Assembly: GCA_902615845.1 (NCBI GenBank)
Contig: CACMQS010000002.1
Span: 1-64,000 of the forward strand
Direction of reading: 5' to 3'
Source of the DNA: an uncultured Alphaproteobacteria bacterium
GTDB lineage: Bacteria > Pseudomonadota > Alphaproteobacteria > HIMB59 > GCA-002718135
Length of the DNA: 64,000 bases
Shown here piece after piece: positions 34,895 through 43,452 of this stretch. Below the pieces are notes generated by a model. The model had not been told where the DNA came from. It saw nothing but the letters and a program-made list of their open reading frames with translations, and searched no databases. The first letter of the stretch is position 1, and each line of letters begins with the position of its first letter. The position numbers and the translations under genes were made by a program.

Positions 34895-36088
34895 ATTTAG
34901 AAAATTTTGACTATTGTTATATAAAAGCTTTGATACGTCATCGCTAATTTGATTTTCTGAAATTTTAAAATTTTTTATCTGAATATTATTATAATGATTA
35001 AATAAGACATTGCTTAACAAAGTTTTAAAATGTATCCATTTGTAAATTAATTGGTCAGTGACTCTTGCATCAGAGTGCTGTGGAATAAAATTTAATCCTA
35101 ATAATTCAATTCTTAAATTTAAAATTAGTGTAATTAAACTAGGTTGATTCATAAACCACCAAAAACCAAAAATTTTTAAGTTCTGATGTTTTCTTGCTAA
35201 TACAGTCAATTCATGTTGATCATTTAATGATAAACATGAACAAAGTATTTTATTATTTGGATATTGATTACATATTTCACTAAGATAATATAAATCAATT
35301 TTATCTATACCGTCTCCAGCTAGTAAAAAATCTTTATTAATTTTTCTTCTTACACCTAATAATAATAATAATGGGATATTTTTTCTTTCAAGCCATTTCA
35401 AAATATCTGAAATAAATTTATTTTTTAAAAAAGATTTTAGTTGTAAATTATTTAACGATAATGCGGTGTAAACTGGCCTAGATTCTTCATAAACTTTATC
35501 TAGATATTTAATTATTAAATCACCCTCATCATCAAATCTATCTATATTTTCTTTACAAATATCTAAACATTTTTCCAAATTCATTAGAATGTCATCTAAT
35601 CGAAGTGAAGCCAGATATTTATTAGTATCCCAATTTTTATTTTTAAATAATTTCCATTCAGATTTATCAAATGGATTGTTCGTCATTACAACTTGAGAAA
35701 TTTTACTAATTTTAAATATTTGCAGATCAGATAAATTAAGTTTGCAGTATTCAGATTGAATTTCATCAAATGACTTAGACATATAATCAATTGATAATTC
35801 CGATAAAATTGTTAATACCCCCTTACATGCTTCGGAAATAGGCGTTCTTTTTCGAAATAACTCCTCCCAAATTATATTTGATCTTTCTTCATTTGTTAAT
35901 TTGTAAAATTTTTTTATATTAATATTTGTTGTTGTAAATAATTCTGCAATTAAATAATGATAGTTTAAAACTTCACATATTCCTGAAAGATGATATTTTT
36001 TAAATTCAGCAGGAAAAAGGTGGGTATGAATATCAAAAATCTCAGTTTCATTTATAATCTTAGATACAGCTTGTTTTAAATTTTTCAT
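34886..36088 (-). CDS. UxaC-like uronate isomerase (amidohydrolase superfamily)
   Basis: 400 residues. The start FDIHTHLFP (His21, His23) is the metal site of amidohydrolases. HLSGICEVLNYHYLIAE, LLLLGVRR, FGFWWFMNQPSLI and FIPQHSDARVTDQLIYKW match a divergent branch of glucuronate isomerases. The reaction would be glucuronate to fructuronate. E. coli UxaC is longer (about 470 residues) and similarity is spread thinly, so this is a family-level call. It is the last gene after the sugar ABC and GH31 genes, 5 bases downstream of the GH31 stop, and feeds UxuB and UxuA. Confidence 0.8.
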   Translation of the reverse strand: MKNLKQAVSKIINETEIFDIHTHLFPAEFKKYHLSGICEVLNYHYLIAELFTTTNINIKKFYKLTNEERSNIIWEELFRKRTPISEACKGVLTILSELSIDYMSKSFDEIQSEYCKLNLSDLQIFKISKISQVVMTNNPFDKSEWKLFKNKNWDTNKYLASLRLDDILMNLEKCLDICKENIDRFDDEGDLIIKYLDKVYEESRPVYTALSLNNLQLKSFLKNKFISDILKWLERKNIPLLLLLGVRRKINKDFLLAGDGIDKIDLYYLSEICNQYPNNKILCSCLSLNDQHELTVLARKHQNLKIFGFWWFMNQPSLITLILNLRIELLGLNFIPQHSDARVTDQLIYKWIHFKTLLSNVLFNHYNNIQIKNFKISENQISDDVSKLLYNNSQNFLNLS

Positions 36089-36093
36089 ACAAA

Positions 36094-38475
36094 TTATTTA
36101 TTGATTTTATAGTTATAAGATTCTTTTTTAAAGTAGTTCAAGCAATTTTTTAAAATCAAATTATAGGAACTTGGATACTTTAATAATATTTGTTCTTTTT
36201 GTATTTTACCTTTTCCTTCTAAACTAAATAATAATGATATTTTATTTTTTTTAAATTTAATTATGGGTGTTAAGATCAAATTTTTTTTTATTTCATAATC
36301 AATTGTTTTTCCATCATCAAATAATATTGGTAAATTTTTTTGTTTAAAAGAAATATCAGTTGTAGAAGGAAAAATTACTATTTCTTTTATTGGAGCTAAA
36401 TGGGGCTCGTAAAAATTTATTTTTAATTTGGGTATTACTGTACCACCTCTGATAATTATGGGTAGTTTATTAATTGGTGCCTTTATATTTACCCATCCAC
36501 CATTAGAAATTAATTTTAAATTAAAATAATCAAACCAACCCTCTTTACAAAAAGGAAGGAATATTTTTACATTATTTATATTTTTTTCTAAAACTGGAGC
36601 CACAATTATTCTTTCATTTATAGAAAAAACTTCTTCTTGTTCAAAATGTTCTTTCTCTGGAAAATCTAAAAATAACGGCCTTATTACTGGTTCACCTTCT
36701 TTATAAAAACGCCATATTGCTGAATAAAGAATTGGTAGAAGTTGGTATCGTAATTGAATTAATTTTATAATTGTTGGAATAGTATCATTATATAGCCAAG
36801 GTAAATTAGTATTATTTAGATTAAGTATATTCTTATTTTTGTTTTGTTTTTTGGTATTTGGCTTCCATGAATTCATATGAAACCGAGGATGAAATAACAT
36901 GAGTTGAAGAGAACGTATCATTAATTCTCTAGAAGTTTTTCTCCCAGTAAATCCACCTATATCATGTCCAAAAAATCCAATTCCAGACAAGGATAAACCT
37001 AAACCTATAGATGCACTCCACTTTAATGAATGCCAAGATGTGTCGTTATCGCCTGTCCACGTTTCTACATAACGTTGAATTCCTAAAGTACCAGATCTGG
37101 TAACTCCATGATTTCTTATTCGTGGATAATAGTCTCTTGTAGCTTCAGAGCTGGCTTTAGACATTAAAATAGCTTGTAACGGAAGTAATGAATTTGTTTT
37201 TACTTTTTTATTTAAATAATATGAATAAGCATCTTTACCCTCTAGATCATATTCATTGTTGTCGTTCCAAATTGTATCAAAACCATTTGATAATATGTAT
37301 TTTGTAACATATTTTTTCCACCAAGCAGCTCCTGTTTTTTTGGTAAAATCAATTAAACTCGCAGTTTCATCCCAAAATTGAATTACAAGAGGTTTATTAT
37401 TATTGTCTGATATGAAAATTTTCTCTTTTGCTGCTTTTTTATAAAACGGGTGTGAAGTTAATATTGCTGGTTTTAAATTAGCAGTTAGGTGTATACCGTA
37501 ATGTTTTATTTTATCTAAAAATAATTTTGGTTCAGGAAATTTTTTTTTATTCCATTTAAACATATATCTTTTCTTACCATGCAAAGTATATCCAGAACCA
37601 AAGTGCAAACTACTTAATGGAATTTTTAATTCTTTACATTTATTTAAAAATTCTAAGTATAACTTTTGTGAATTTTCATCGTCTGCAATTTCCATAGAAG
37701 AAAATTGAAAACCTAAACTCCATTTTGGTGGAAAATATCTTGGACCAATAAAATCATTAAGAGAGGAAATGATAGATTGTTTATTATTTAAAAATATAAA
37801 AAGTTGAATTCCTTTATTTTGGAAATTTGCGTATCGATAATGATGATGATAATTTGAATGCTCACTTCCTAAATCAACAACACCATAACTTAAAGTATTA
37901 TATAAAAGTCCATAATCACAATTTCTATTATTTTTATTAATTATATATAGCCAAGGAAATGATTTATAGAGGGGGTCGCTCTTTTCTCCGTTATAACCCA
38001 GTGTATCTTTTTGAGATAATATATATCTTCTATAAGATTTTTCTAAATTACCAGTTTTTTCTCCAAGACCATAAATATTATTATAAGAATATCTATTTTG
38101 ATAATGAGTTATCTGATTCTTCTCCTCACTCCAATACCAAGCACCTGTTTCTCTGTCAGAGCAGATTTCTTGCCATTTATTTTTAATTTTTCTATAAACT
38201 GTTATTCGAAAAGGATTATCATCAACCTTTATTTTTGTAAGTTGTGATTTAATTACATAATAATTTTTAAATTTTGAGACATTGGTATTTTTATAAGTAT
38301 GATTTTTTTCATTAATTATTCTTGGTAAAACTTTTTTGTTATTTTTGTTAAATAATTCGAAGTTGAGAACATTATCATTTGATACTGAAATATAAAACCC
38401 CCAATTATACTCCAAATTAAATAAGACTTTTTTTTCTAAGACTTTACAGCTTAAAATTTTATCAAATTTTTTCAA
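36094..38475 (-). CDS. GH31 family glycosidase (alpha-glucosidase type)
   Basis: 793 residues. The N-terminal beta-sandwich (about 1-245) leads into a TIM barrel with nucleophile Asp405 in TIWNDNNEYD and acid/base Asp476 in WTGDNDTSW. The stretches LHFGSGYT, ANLKPAIL and IGLGLSLSGIGFFGHDIGGF are strongly GH31. It ends with beta domains. There is no signal peptide, so it cuts imported alpha-linked sugars in the cytoplasm. GH31 also contains alpha-xylosidases, alpha-galactosidases and sulfoquinovosidases; I cannot choose among them. The start is TTG 38475, forming a TTGA overlap with the upstream ATPase stop. Very rich in Lys and Asn. Confidence 0.9.
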   Translation of the reverse strand: MKKFDKILSCKVLEKKVLFNLEYNWGFYISVSNDNVLNFELFNKNNKKVLPRIINEKNHTYKNTNVSKFKNYYVIKSQLTKIKVDDNPFRITVYRKIKNKWQEICSDRETGAWYWSEEKNQITHYQNRYSYNNIYGLGEKTGNLEKSYRRYILSQKDTLGYNGEKSDPLYKSFPWLYIINKNNRNCDYGLLYNTLSYGVVDLGSEHSNYHHHYRYANFQNKGIQLFIFLNNKQSIISSLNDFIGPRYFPPKWSLGFQFSSMEIADDENSQKLYLEFLNKCKELKIPLSSLHFGSGYTLHGKKRYMFKWNKKKFPEPKLFLDKIKHYGIHLTANLKPAILTSHPFYKKAAKEKIFISDNNNKPLVIQFWDETASLIDFTKKTGAAWWKKYVTKYILSNGFDTIWNDNNEYDLEGKDAYSYYLNKKVKTNSLLPLQAILMSKASSEATRDYYPRIRNHGVTRSGTLGIQRYVETWTGDNDTSWHSLKWSASIGLGLSLSGIGFFGHDIGGFTGRKTSRELMIRSLQLMLFHPRFHMNSWKPNTKKQNKNKNILNLNNTNLPWLYNDTIPTIIKLIQLRYQLLPILYSAIWRFYKEGEPVIRPLFLDFPEKEHFEQEEVFSINERIIVAPVLEKNINNVKIFLPFCKEGWFDYFNLKLISNGGWVNIKAPINKLPIIIRGGTVIPKLKINFYEPHLAPIKEIVIFPSTTDISFKQKNLPILFDDGKTIDYEIKKNLILTPIIKFKKNKISLLFSLEGKGKIQKEQILLKYPSSYNLILKNCLNYFKKESYNYKINK

Positions 38476-39494
38476 GATGTTAGAGCAATACCATCTTTAT
38501 CAAACCAATGAGCATCATCTAGTTTAAACCCAACCTTAATTGATTGATTAGCCTGAATATCAGTTTGATAATTAAGTTTTATTGAAATTTTTTGTTCTCC
38601 TAAGGTTGATCCATACAAAAAACTGTCAGAACCTAATTGCTCAACTGTTTCAACATTTAGTGATAGTGAATTTTCGTCTTTAATGGATAGATGCTCAGGT
38701 CTTATTCCAAGACTTATTGAGTTAGACGGTGCTATTTCTTTTAGAGAATTTGGAAGATAGTCAAATTGTATAAAATTCATTTTTGGTGATCCAATAAAAC
38801 CCGCTACAAACTTATTAGATGGTTTGTTATATAATTCTAAAGGTGCTCCAACTTGCTCAATAATACCATCATTCATTACTACAATTTTATCAGCCATTGT
38901 CATTGCTTCTACTTGATCATGAGTTACGTAGATCATAGTATTTCCTAGCCTTGCATGTAATGCTTTTAATTCAACTCGTGTTGCAACTCTAAGTTCAGCA
39001 TCTAAATTAGAAAGTGGTTCATCAAATAGATATATTGATGGTTCTCTTACTATTGCTCTACCAATTGCGACTCGTTGTTTTTGTCCACCGGATAATTGCC
39101 CTGGTTTTCTTTGTAAATATTCTTCCATTCTAAGTAGTCTTGCAGCTTCCAAAATACGCCTATCAATTTCATTTATTTCCATTTTTAAGTTTTCCAGTCC
39201 AAAAGCTAAGTTTTGTCTAACACTCATATGAGGATATAAAGCATAAGATTGGAAAACCATTGCCAAACCTCTTCTTGCTGCAGAAATATTGTTTACGACT
39301 TGTTGATTAATTAAAACATCACCCTTTGTAATTTGTTCTAATCCAGCAATCATTCTTAATAATGTAGATTTGCCACATCCTGATGGACCTACTAATACAC
39401 AAAACTCTCCATTATTAATAAATAAATCAATGCCATGAATTACTTCCAAGTTTCCATAATTTTTTCTTACTTTTTTCAATTCTAAAGTTGCCAT
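38472..39494 (-). CDS. Sugar ABC transporter ATP-binding protein (MalK/UgpC type)
   Basis: 340 residues. The ABC domain (1-235) has Walker A GPSGCGKST, Q-loop MVFQSYALYPHMSV, signature LSGGQKQRVAIGRA and Walker B IYLFDEPLSNLD. A C-terminal TOBE/OB region (about 245-340, SLGIRPEHLSI) marks the MalK/UgpC class that drives sugar uptake. It starts 2 bases after the second permease and overlaps the GH31 gene by four bases. MalK-type tails often take part in regulation. Confidence 0.95.
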   Translation of the reverse strand: MATLELKKVRKNYGNLEVIHGIDLFINNGEFCVLVGPSGCGKSTLLRMIAGLEQITKGDVLINQQVVNNISAARRGLAMVFQSYALYPHMSVRQNLAFGLENLKMEINEIDRRILEAARLLRMEEYLQRKPGQLSGGQKQRVAIGRAIVREPSIYLFDEPLSNLDAELRVATRVELKALHARLGNTMIYVTHDQVEAMTMADKIVVMNDGIIEQVGAPLELYNKPSNKFVAGFIGSPKMNFIQFDYLPNSLKEIAPSNSISLGIRPEHLSIKDENSLSLNVETVEQLGSDSFLYGSTLGEQKISIKLNYQTDIQANQSIKVGFKLDDAHWFDKDGIALTS

Positions 39495-39496
39495 AA

Positions 39497-40936
39497 TTAT
39501 TTAATTCCTGTGTTAGCAATGCCAGTAGTAATGTATCGTTGTAGAAAAACAAATACTAAAGTTGTTGGTATTAGACTGACAACTGTCATTGCCAATCTGT
39601 AATGCTCTTGAGCTACATATTCACCCTGAAAATCTAGAAGACATAATTGAATAGTATATGCAGTTTTTGTGGTTGATACTGCTATCATTGGTAAAATTAA
39701 ATCATTCCATCTCCAAATAATTGATAAAATTGCAAGAACTGCGATTGCTGGTAAAGCCAGTGGGAAAACAATCCTCCAGTAAATACTCCATTCACTAGCA
39801 GCGTCCATTCTTGCAGCTTCAAGGAGTTCATCTGGAATAGTTAACATATATTGCCTTAACATAAATACACCGGTAGGTGTTGCAGCCCCGGGTATAATAA
39901 CACCCCATAAAGTTCCATTTAAACCTGTGACAGAAACCATTTTAAATATACCAACAATCAGAACTGAAGCTGGAACCATTAAAGTTGCTAGAATTATAAT
40001 AAAGAAAATTATTTGTCCATTGAACTTATATTTTGATAAAGCAAATGCAGCCATTGAATTTATCAGAACTGTGATTATTGTTGCAATAATTGTAACGAAA
40101 ACTGAATTATTCAAACACTTGATAGCATCAAAATTCATGCCCCTCACATTGTTTGTTAAAGGATCAGAGTAATTAATCCAAGAAGGTCTAAGTTTTTTAT
40201 TAACGATAATATCTTCAGTAGGAATCTTAACAATACCACCCTGCGGATTTGAGATTAGCCTAGCATTAACTGTATCTTTATTTGTATTTAGTCTGCTAAC
40301 GGAATATTCCTCAATTTCATTAGTTTCTTTATTTTTTGCAGAAATTAAAATTTGAGAGGTAAATCCATTAGGCTTATAAGGTTTTAAACCAAGAAATTCT
40401 GATAAAAGTCTAACTTCCTCATCATTTAAATCTATTAAATATTCTTCAGGGTTGTATTCTTTTTTGGCATCAGGAAACATACTTGGATATTTTATTAACC
40501 ACTCAGGAAAATTTTTTTCTTTGATTAGTTCCTTGGCGTGATCAGAAACTAATCCTAAATGAGTTCTTAAAGCATAATATTCTTTGCCTTCAAATTGTGT
40601 AAGGAAAAGATTAGGGTCGTTAACTTCTTTTTTATCTTCATCTCTCAACTCATTCCAATATATTACCCAATCAGGAAGATCTTTAATTATAAAAATTTCT
40701 TTTCCATTTGGTCCAAAAACTGTTGCTCTTACAACTCTGTCATAATCTAAAGGTAATAAATTAGTATCTAATTTTTGAAGTAAAAATTGAGATTTTATAG
40801 AATTTAATAACAACCACAAAACAGGTAGGAATATAATTAGAAATCCTAAAAAAAGATAAAGATAAGCAATCCAATCTATAAAAGAAAGTTTGTTTTTTCC
40901 ATGGGTTCTCGAAAAAAATTTGATTACAGCGCTCAA
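39497..40936 (-). CDS. Sugar ABC transporter permease (MalG type) with large periplasmic insertion
   Basis: 479 residues, nearly 200 longer than a usual MalG-type permease (about 280). Helix 1 spans about 22-46. Residues 51-268 form a charged, soluble stretch placed in the periplasm between helix 1 and helix 2. The rest (275-479) is normal, with the coupling loop EAARMDAASEWSIYWRIVFP. AglG-like alpha-glucoside permeases also carry an insertion here, though I recall a shorter one. The start is a TTG at 40936 in a TTGA overlap with the upstream permease stop; no ATG or GTG precedes helix 1. Confidence 0.9.
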   Translation of the reverse strand: MSAVIKFFSRTHGKNKLSFIDWIAYLYLFLGFLIIFLPVLWLLLNSIKSQFLLQKLDTNLLPLDYDRVVRATVFGPNGKEIFIIKDLPDWVIYWNELRDEDKKEVNDPNLFLTQFEGKEYYALRTHLGLVSDHAKELIKEKNFPEWLIKYPSMFPDAKKEYNPEEYLIDLNDEEVRLLSEFLGLKPYKPNGFTSQILISAKNKETNEIEEYSVSRLNTNKDTVNARLISNPQGGIVKIPTEDIIVNKKLRPSWINYSDPLTNNVRGMNFDAIKCLNNSVFVTIIATIITVLINSMAAFALSKYKFNGQIIFFIIILATLMVPASVLIVGIFKMVSVTGLNGTLWGVIIPGAATPTGVFMLRQYMLTIPDELLEAARMDAASEWSIYWRIVFPLALPAIAVLAILSIIWRWNDLILPMIAVSTTKTAYTIQLCLLDFQGEYVAQEHYRLAMTVVSLIPTTLVFVFLQRYITTGIANTGIK

Positions 40937-41988
40937 AGTTTAACCTGCCTTCTAGTTAAATAAAATTGAAGTAATGATAAAAGAATTAACAATAAGGCTA
41001 CTAATAAAGATGCCATGGCAGCAATGCCTAATCCAAAAGTTGTTTTTTGACCTCTTAAACCAGCTGTTTCAAAAATATATGAAACTAATGAAATCCAGCC
41101 GACTTGTAATGCAAACAATTCTTCAAAAGCTTGAAAAGCTTTTATTAAAGATAAAACTGTTACAACTAAAAGAATAGGCATTAAAAGAGGAAGGGTAATT
41201 CTCCAGAACGCCCTCTGATCTGATGTTCCATCCATTTCTGCAGCTTCATATAAATCTTTTGGTATTGATTGTAAGCCAGCTAATAAAATTAACATATAAA
41301 ATCCTAAATGAGCCCAAGTATAAATAAATACTGACCAAAACATTGTCCATGAAGGATCTGTTAACCATTGAATGGGTTGGTCAATCCAATTCCATTCCAT
41401 TAAAGTTTGAGATAACAGCCCTTGTCGTTTTAAGATTAAAGTCCAAAGGAAAGCTACTACGACTGGACTAAGCATGACTGGATAGAAGTATACGGCTCGC
41501 CAAAACGCCCTTCCTACTATTTCTCTATTAAGAACAACAGCAGTAATTAAAGCTACAACGATCATTATAGGAACTTGGAATAAGACGAATATAAATGTAT
41601 CTGCTATTGAAGCTTTAAACTTATCATCCTCCATATTTTCAATACCAGTATCAATTTGTGTTTCTGAAATTATTCTAGATAAATTATCTGAACCAGAGTA
41701 ATCTCTTGAAGAAAAGTTAATACTTTCTCCATCGGTTACAGAAAATCCAAAATTCATAAAAAGTGGTAAAAAAGTAAAAAGACCAAAAATTAATATGTTA
41801 GGAAATAAAAATAAGTAAGGTAAACTTTTTGTGCCGCTTAGTCTTTGTGCTAATTCAATTGGCCATCCAATAACTGACATAAGTCTAGAAATACTTCCAA
41901 TGACTCCTTTGGATAGTAAAAATCCAATAAATAAATAAATGAATATTACAAAATACCAATAATTAAGATTTAATATATTTTCAGACAT
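40933..41988 (-). CDS. Sugar ABC transporter permease (MalF type)
   Basis: 351 residues with about seven membrane segments. The first helix (residues 10-32) is followed by a basic loop and a second start-like segment. A periplasmic loop (about 80-135) comes before the core, whose coupling loop is YEAAEMDGTSDQRAFWRITLP. It forms the channel with the MalG-type partner downstream. It is separated from the binding-protein gene by 45 bases carrying a hairpin. Confidence 0.94.
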   Translation of the reverse strand: MSENILNLNYWYFVIFIYLFIGFLLSKGVIGSISRLMSVIGWPIELAQRLSGTKSLPYLFLFPNILIFGLFTFLPLFMNFGFSVTDGESINFSSRDYSGSDNLSRIISETQIDTGIENMEDDKFKASIADTFIFVLFQVPIMIVVALITAVVLNREIVGRAFWRAVYFYPVMLSPVVVAFLWTLILKRQGLLSQTLMEWNWIDQPIQWLTDPSWTMFWSVFIYTWAHLGFYMLILLAGLQSIPKDLYEAAEMDGTSDQRAFWRITLPLLMPILLVVTVLSLIKAFQAFEELFALQVGWISLVSYIFETAGLRGQKTTFGLGIAAMASLLVALLLILLSLLQFYLTRRQVKL

Positions 41989-41997
41989 TAATTAAAT

Positions 41998-42022
41998 TAA
42001 GGCCGATTTAAAATCGGCCTTA
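41998..42022 (-). terminator. Hairpin between sugar-binding-protein and permease genes
   Basis: A 12-bp perfect inverted repeat (41998-42009 with 42011-42022) with a GGCCGATTT core lies just after the stop of the sugar-binding protein and before the MalF-type start. The central pairs will open to form the loop. It is followed by a weak T-rich run on the minus strand. It probably uncouples binding-protein from permease expression. Confidence 0.65.
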
Positions 42023-42033
42023 GGATTTAAAAT

Positions 42034-43284
42034 TTATTCAGCGATTTTTGCAGCTACATCTGCATCAATTGCTTCTAAAGCTTCATCAAGAGTCATCTCT
42101 CCTGTAATTGCTTTAGTAATATAATCAGGAACAATCCCATATATTGCAAAGTTTTTATTATAACCTTGGAACCAATAGGCTTGAGGAGTTGTATCTGCCG
42201 CTTTTCCTGCATTTGCTGCAAAAATTGCAAGACCTTCAGCAACATTAGGACTAACACCTGTATAATCTATACCAGATTTTTGTAACCCTTGGTGAGCAGT
42301 AATATTACTTGTAGAAGCAGCAAATTTTTCAGCATTTTCAGTTTGTGACATAAAATCGATAAATGATGCTGCAGCCTCTGGATGTTGTGTTGATTTAAAT
42401 GCAACTATACCTGATCCACCTGGCATTGCTCCACATCCACCTGGCCCACAAGGAATAGGTACTACCTTCCACTCAAAATCTGTGATGTTAGTGTCATAGT
42501 TTCCTAGCATCCATGAACCTGACATGTGCATTGCAACAGTTCCATCTAGGAATAAAGGAGCGGCATTTCTGTAAGAAGTACCTGCACCTGCAGGCCAGCC
42601 TTCAGCCGGCATTAATCCTTCTTCATGCCATCCAACAAATACCTCAGAAAATTTTCTAAATCCTTCATCAACTAAAATTGGTGTTCCATTTTCGTGAAAC
42701 TTTGCTCCATAAGAAAAAGCTGGTCCAGCCCATCTATGTGCAGTTCGATCTAGTGCAAGACCTGCTGTTAAACCAAGTTCCGATTTTACTTGTCTTAAGG
42801 CTTCAGCCCAATCGTCCCATGTAGCACCTTCTTCAGGCATATCTACACCCGCATCCTCAAACATTGTAACGTTTACATAAGGTCCTGTAACAGTTAATTG
42901 AGTTTGCCAACCGTAAATACCATCATCACCTGAAGGTTTTCTGTACCAAGGAAGTGTTGCGCCATAGTTTGCTTCCCAATATGAAGAATCAACATAAGGT
43001 TTAAGGTCTAAATAGAATTTATTTAATCCTCCTAAATTTGTTACTCTAGCCAAATCTGGTGCAGCACCTGATTCTAATTGATTTTCTAGTTGTTCTCTTA
43101 TTACTTCATATCCAACTGTTTCAATATTTAATGTATGGCCAGTTGATGCTTCCCATGACTTAGCCATGTCTGCAATAGTATCACATTCATTAATATCTTG
43201 ATAACATATGAACTTCAATTCTGCTGAATTTACAGTAAATGAAGCTGAAGTAACAAAAAGAAAAATAGCTAATAATCTTTTCAT
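42034..43284 (-). CDS. Sugar ABC transporter substrate-binding protein (family 1)
   Basis: 416 residues. A signal peptide (1-20, ending NSA) precedes a family-1 solute-binding protein: LKFICYQDINECDTIADMAKSWE, then TGHTLNIETVGYEV, GAAPDLARV, PLFLDGTVAMHMSGSWMLG and SIDFMSQTENAEKF-type C-lobe sequence. Ligands of this family are mono- and oligosaccharides. Next to GH31 and uronate genes the ligand is likely an alpha-glycoside or uronate-containing oligosaccharide. GGAGG lies 4 bases before the ATG. Its composition (more Ala, Gly, Asp and Glu, less Lys and Asn than its neighbours) fits a highly expressed protein. First gene of its operon. Confidence 0.94.
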   Translation of the reverse strand: MKRLLAIFLFVTSASFTVNSAELKFICYQDINECDTIADMAKSWEASTGHTLNIETVGYEVIREQLENQLESGAAPDLARVTNLGGLNKFYLDLKPYVDSSYWEANYGATLPWYRKPSGDDGIYGWQTQLTVTGPYVNVTMFEDAGVDMPEEGATWDDWAEALRQVKSELGLTAGLALDRTAHRWAGPAFSYGAKFHENGTPILVDEGFRKFSEVFVGWHEEGLMPAEGWPAGAGTSYRNAAPLFLDGTVAMHMSGSWMLGNYDTNITDFEWKVVPIPCGPGGCGAMPGGSGIVAFKSTQHPEAAASFIDFMSQTENAEKFAASTSNITAHQGLQKSGIDYTGVSPNVAEGLAIFAANAGKAADTTPQAYWFQGYNKNFAIYGIVPDYITKAITGEMTLDEALEAIDADVAAKIAE

Positions 43285-43288
43285 AATT

Positions 43289-43293
43289 CCTCC
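43289..43293 (-). promoter_or_regulatory. Strong ribosome binding site of the sugar-binding protein
   Basis: GGAGG on the minus strand, 4 bases before ATG 43284. The second of two perfect sites in front of binding-protein genes in this window. Confidence 0.7.
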
Positions 43294-43324
43294 AATTAAA
43301 TTTAATGTAATATTGATAACACGA

Positions 43325-43340
43325 ACCCATACGAATTCAA
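43325..43340 (-). promoter_or_regulatory. Second copy of the 16-base motif upstream of a binding-protein gene
   Basis: Minus-strand TTGAATTCGTATGGGT, 14 of 16 identical to the copy at 12217-12232. It lies 40 bases before the sugar-binding protein start, inside the 168-base divergent region shared with the isomerase gene. I see no other clear signal in that region beyond AT-rich sequence. Confidence 0.4.
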
Positions 43341-43452
43341 AAAAAAATTAATATAATTTATAAGAAAATTAGTGATTATTTATATAATTAGTCTTTAAAT
43401 TTTTTTATTTTCATGGTTTGTCAGAAAATTATTAACTATAGTTGAAATAATA

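Noticed and set aside
36094-38475. GH31 enzyme as a classical sulfoquinovosidase (YihQ-like) serving the sulfosugar locus
   Set aside because: It is longer than YihQ (793 against about 678 residues), its core resembles the alpha-glucosidase branch with WNDNNEY, and it is in a different operon with a sugar ABC transporter and uronate genes. I cannot place the YihQ sulfonate-binding residues.
43285-43452. Riboswitch in the 168-base divergent region
   Set aside because: Besides the shared 16-base motif I see no conserved aptamer-like helices; the rest is AT-rich promoter-like sequence.
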